Assembly (NCBI GenBank): GCA_005778045.1
Contig: SXKQ01000011.1
Span: 1 to 24,221 of the forward strand
Direction of reading: 5' to 3'
Length of the DNA stretch: 24,221 nt
Source of the DNA: Planctomycetia bacterium
GTDB lineage: Bacteria; Planctomycetota; UBA1135; GCA-002686595
Positions within the stretch are counted from its first letter, which is position 1; the number at the start of each line of letters is the position of its first letter. Under the pieces are notes generated by a model. That model saw only the letters and a program-made list of their open reading frames with translations. It did not search any database and was not told the origin of the DNA. Of the stretch, positions 24,030 to 24,221 are shown one piece after another. Position numbers and translations under genes: made by a program.

Positions 24030-24221
24030 ATGTACGACCTGCTCGACCGCCACGCCAAGGAAGCCCGCGAGGAGCGCGAGCTCGCGCCGTGGGCGCTGAA
24101 GTCCGCGCGCTCGAAGGGTCGCAAGTACGAGGAGGAAGAGGACGACCTGCGCACGGTCTGGGAGCGCGATCGCGACCGCATCATCCACTGCACCGGCTTC
24201 CGGCGGCTGATGTACAAGACG
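24030..24221 (+). CDS. dgt: Deoxyguanosinetriphosphate triphosphohydrolase-like protein, 3' end missing
   Basis: The first 64 codons from the ATG at 24030 run off the window. The visible part matches the N-terminus of bacterial dGTPase-like HD-domain enzymes: [17 protein letters not shown] sequence ([18 protein letters not shown]), then acidic residues, [17 protein letters not shown] and RRLMYKT. These enzymes cleave dNTPs to nucleoside and triphosphate. The HD metal-binding residues lie beyond the window. It is divergent from the lipoprotein gene, 94 bases apart; no ribosome site is clear. Confidence 0.9.
   Translation, partial: MYDLLDRHAKEAREERELAPWALKSARSKGRKYEEEEDDLRTVWERDRDRIIHCTGFRRLMYKT

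Noticed and set aside
1..24221. tRNA, rRNA, CRISPR array, insertion sequence or prophage
   Set aside because: I read the intergenic regions on both strands and saw no tRNA-like T-arm/CCA ends, no regularly spaced repeats, and no transposase or integrase motifs.

Overview
The window is high-GC DNA with tightly packed genes on both strands. It holds no tRNA, rRNA, CRISPR array or insertion sequence that I can recognise. The gene content points to a planctomycete, probably of the lineages rich in large secreted proteins. The indicators are a Tat-exported DUF1501-like protein beside an 'LLGR'-repeat protein, a giant multihaem cytochrome with LVIVD and EF-hand repeats, a VREGDxAPG-repeat protein, and two unrelated secreted proteins sharing one four-cysteine C-terminal domain. 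The assignment rests on recognised families, not on a search.

Layout. 1-2.3 kb: the 3' part of a secreted subtilisin (S8) gene converging on a PrcB-like lipoprotein gene. 2.3-4.3 kb: a decayed two-component system, namely a truncated receiver remnant (-) and a frameshifted PAS/histidine-kinase remnant (+). 4.4-6.0 kb: a secreted six-bladed propeller protein with calcium-type loops. 6.0-12.2 kb (-): a tightly spaced three-gene operon of LLGR-repeat protein, Tat-exported DUF1501-like protein and decahaem cytochrome/LVIVD/EF-hand protein. 12.4-15.8 kb (+): an LplT-PlsC-Aas fusion for lysophospholipid repair. 15.9-17.9 kb (-): a VREGD-repeat secreted protein broken by one in-frame amber codon. 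18.3-19.5 kb (-): a divergent sigma-70-family factor, followed by a 0.54-kb region of lower GC. 20.0-21.3 kb (-): an acyl-CoA dehydrogenase. 21.5-22.7 kb (+): a membrane-anchored SGNH hydrolase-like protein. 22.7-23.9 kb (-): a lipoprotein and a methyltransferase joined by a GTGA overlap. 24.0 kb to the end (+): the 5' end of a dGTPase gene.

Functionally, most of the window concerns the cell envelope and exterior: secreted protease, lipoproteins, propellers, multihaem cytochrome and phospholipid repair. The acyl-CoA dehydrogenase and the Aas fusion both handle acyl chains but are not co-transcribed. The candidates for something undescribed are the decahaem/LVIVD/EF-hand operon and the shared four-cysteine C-terminal domain. 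The amber-interrupted gene and the sigma factor with altered promoter-contact residues are also worth attention.
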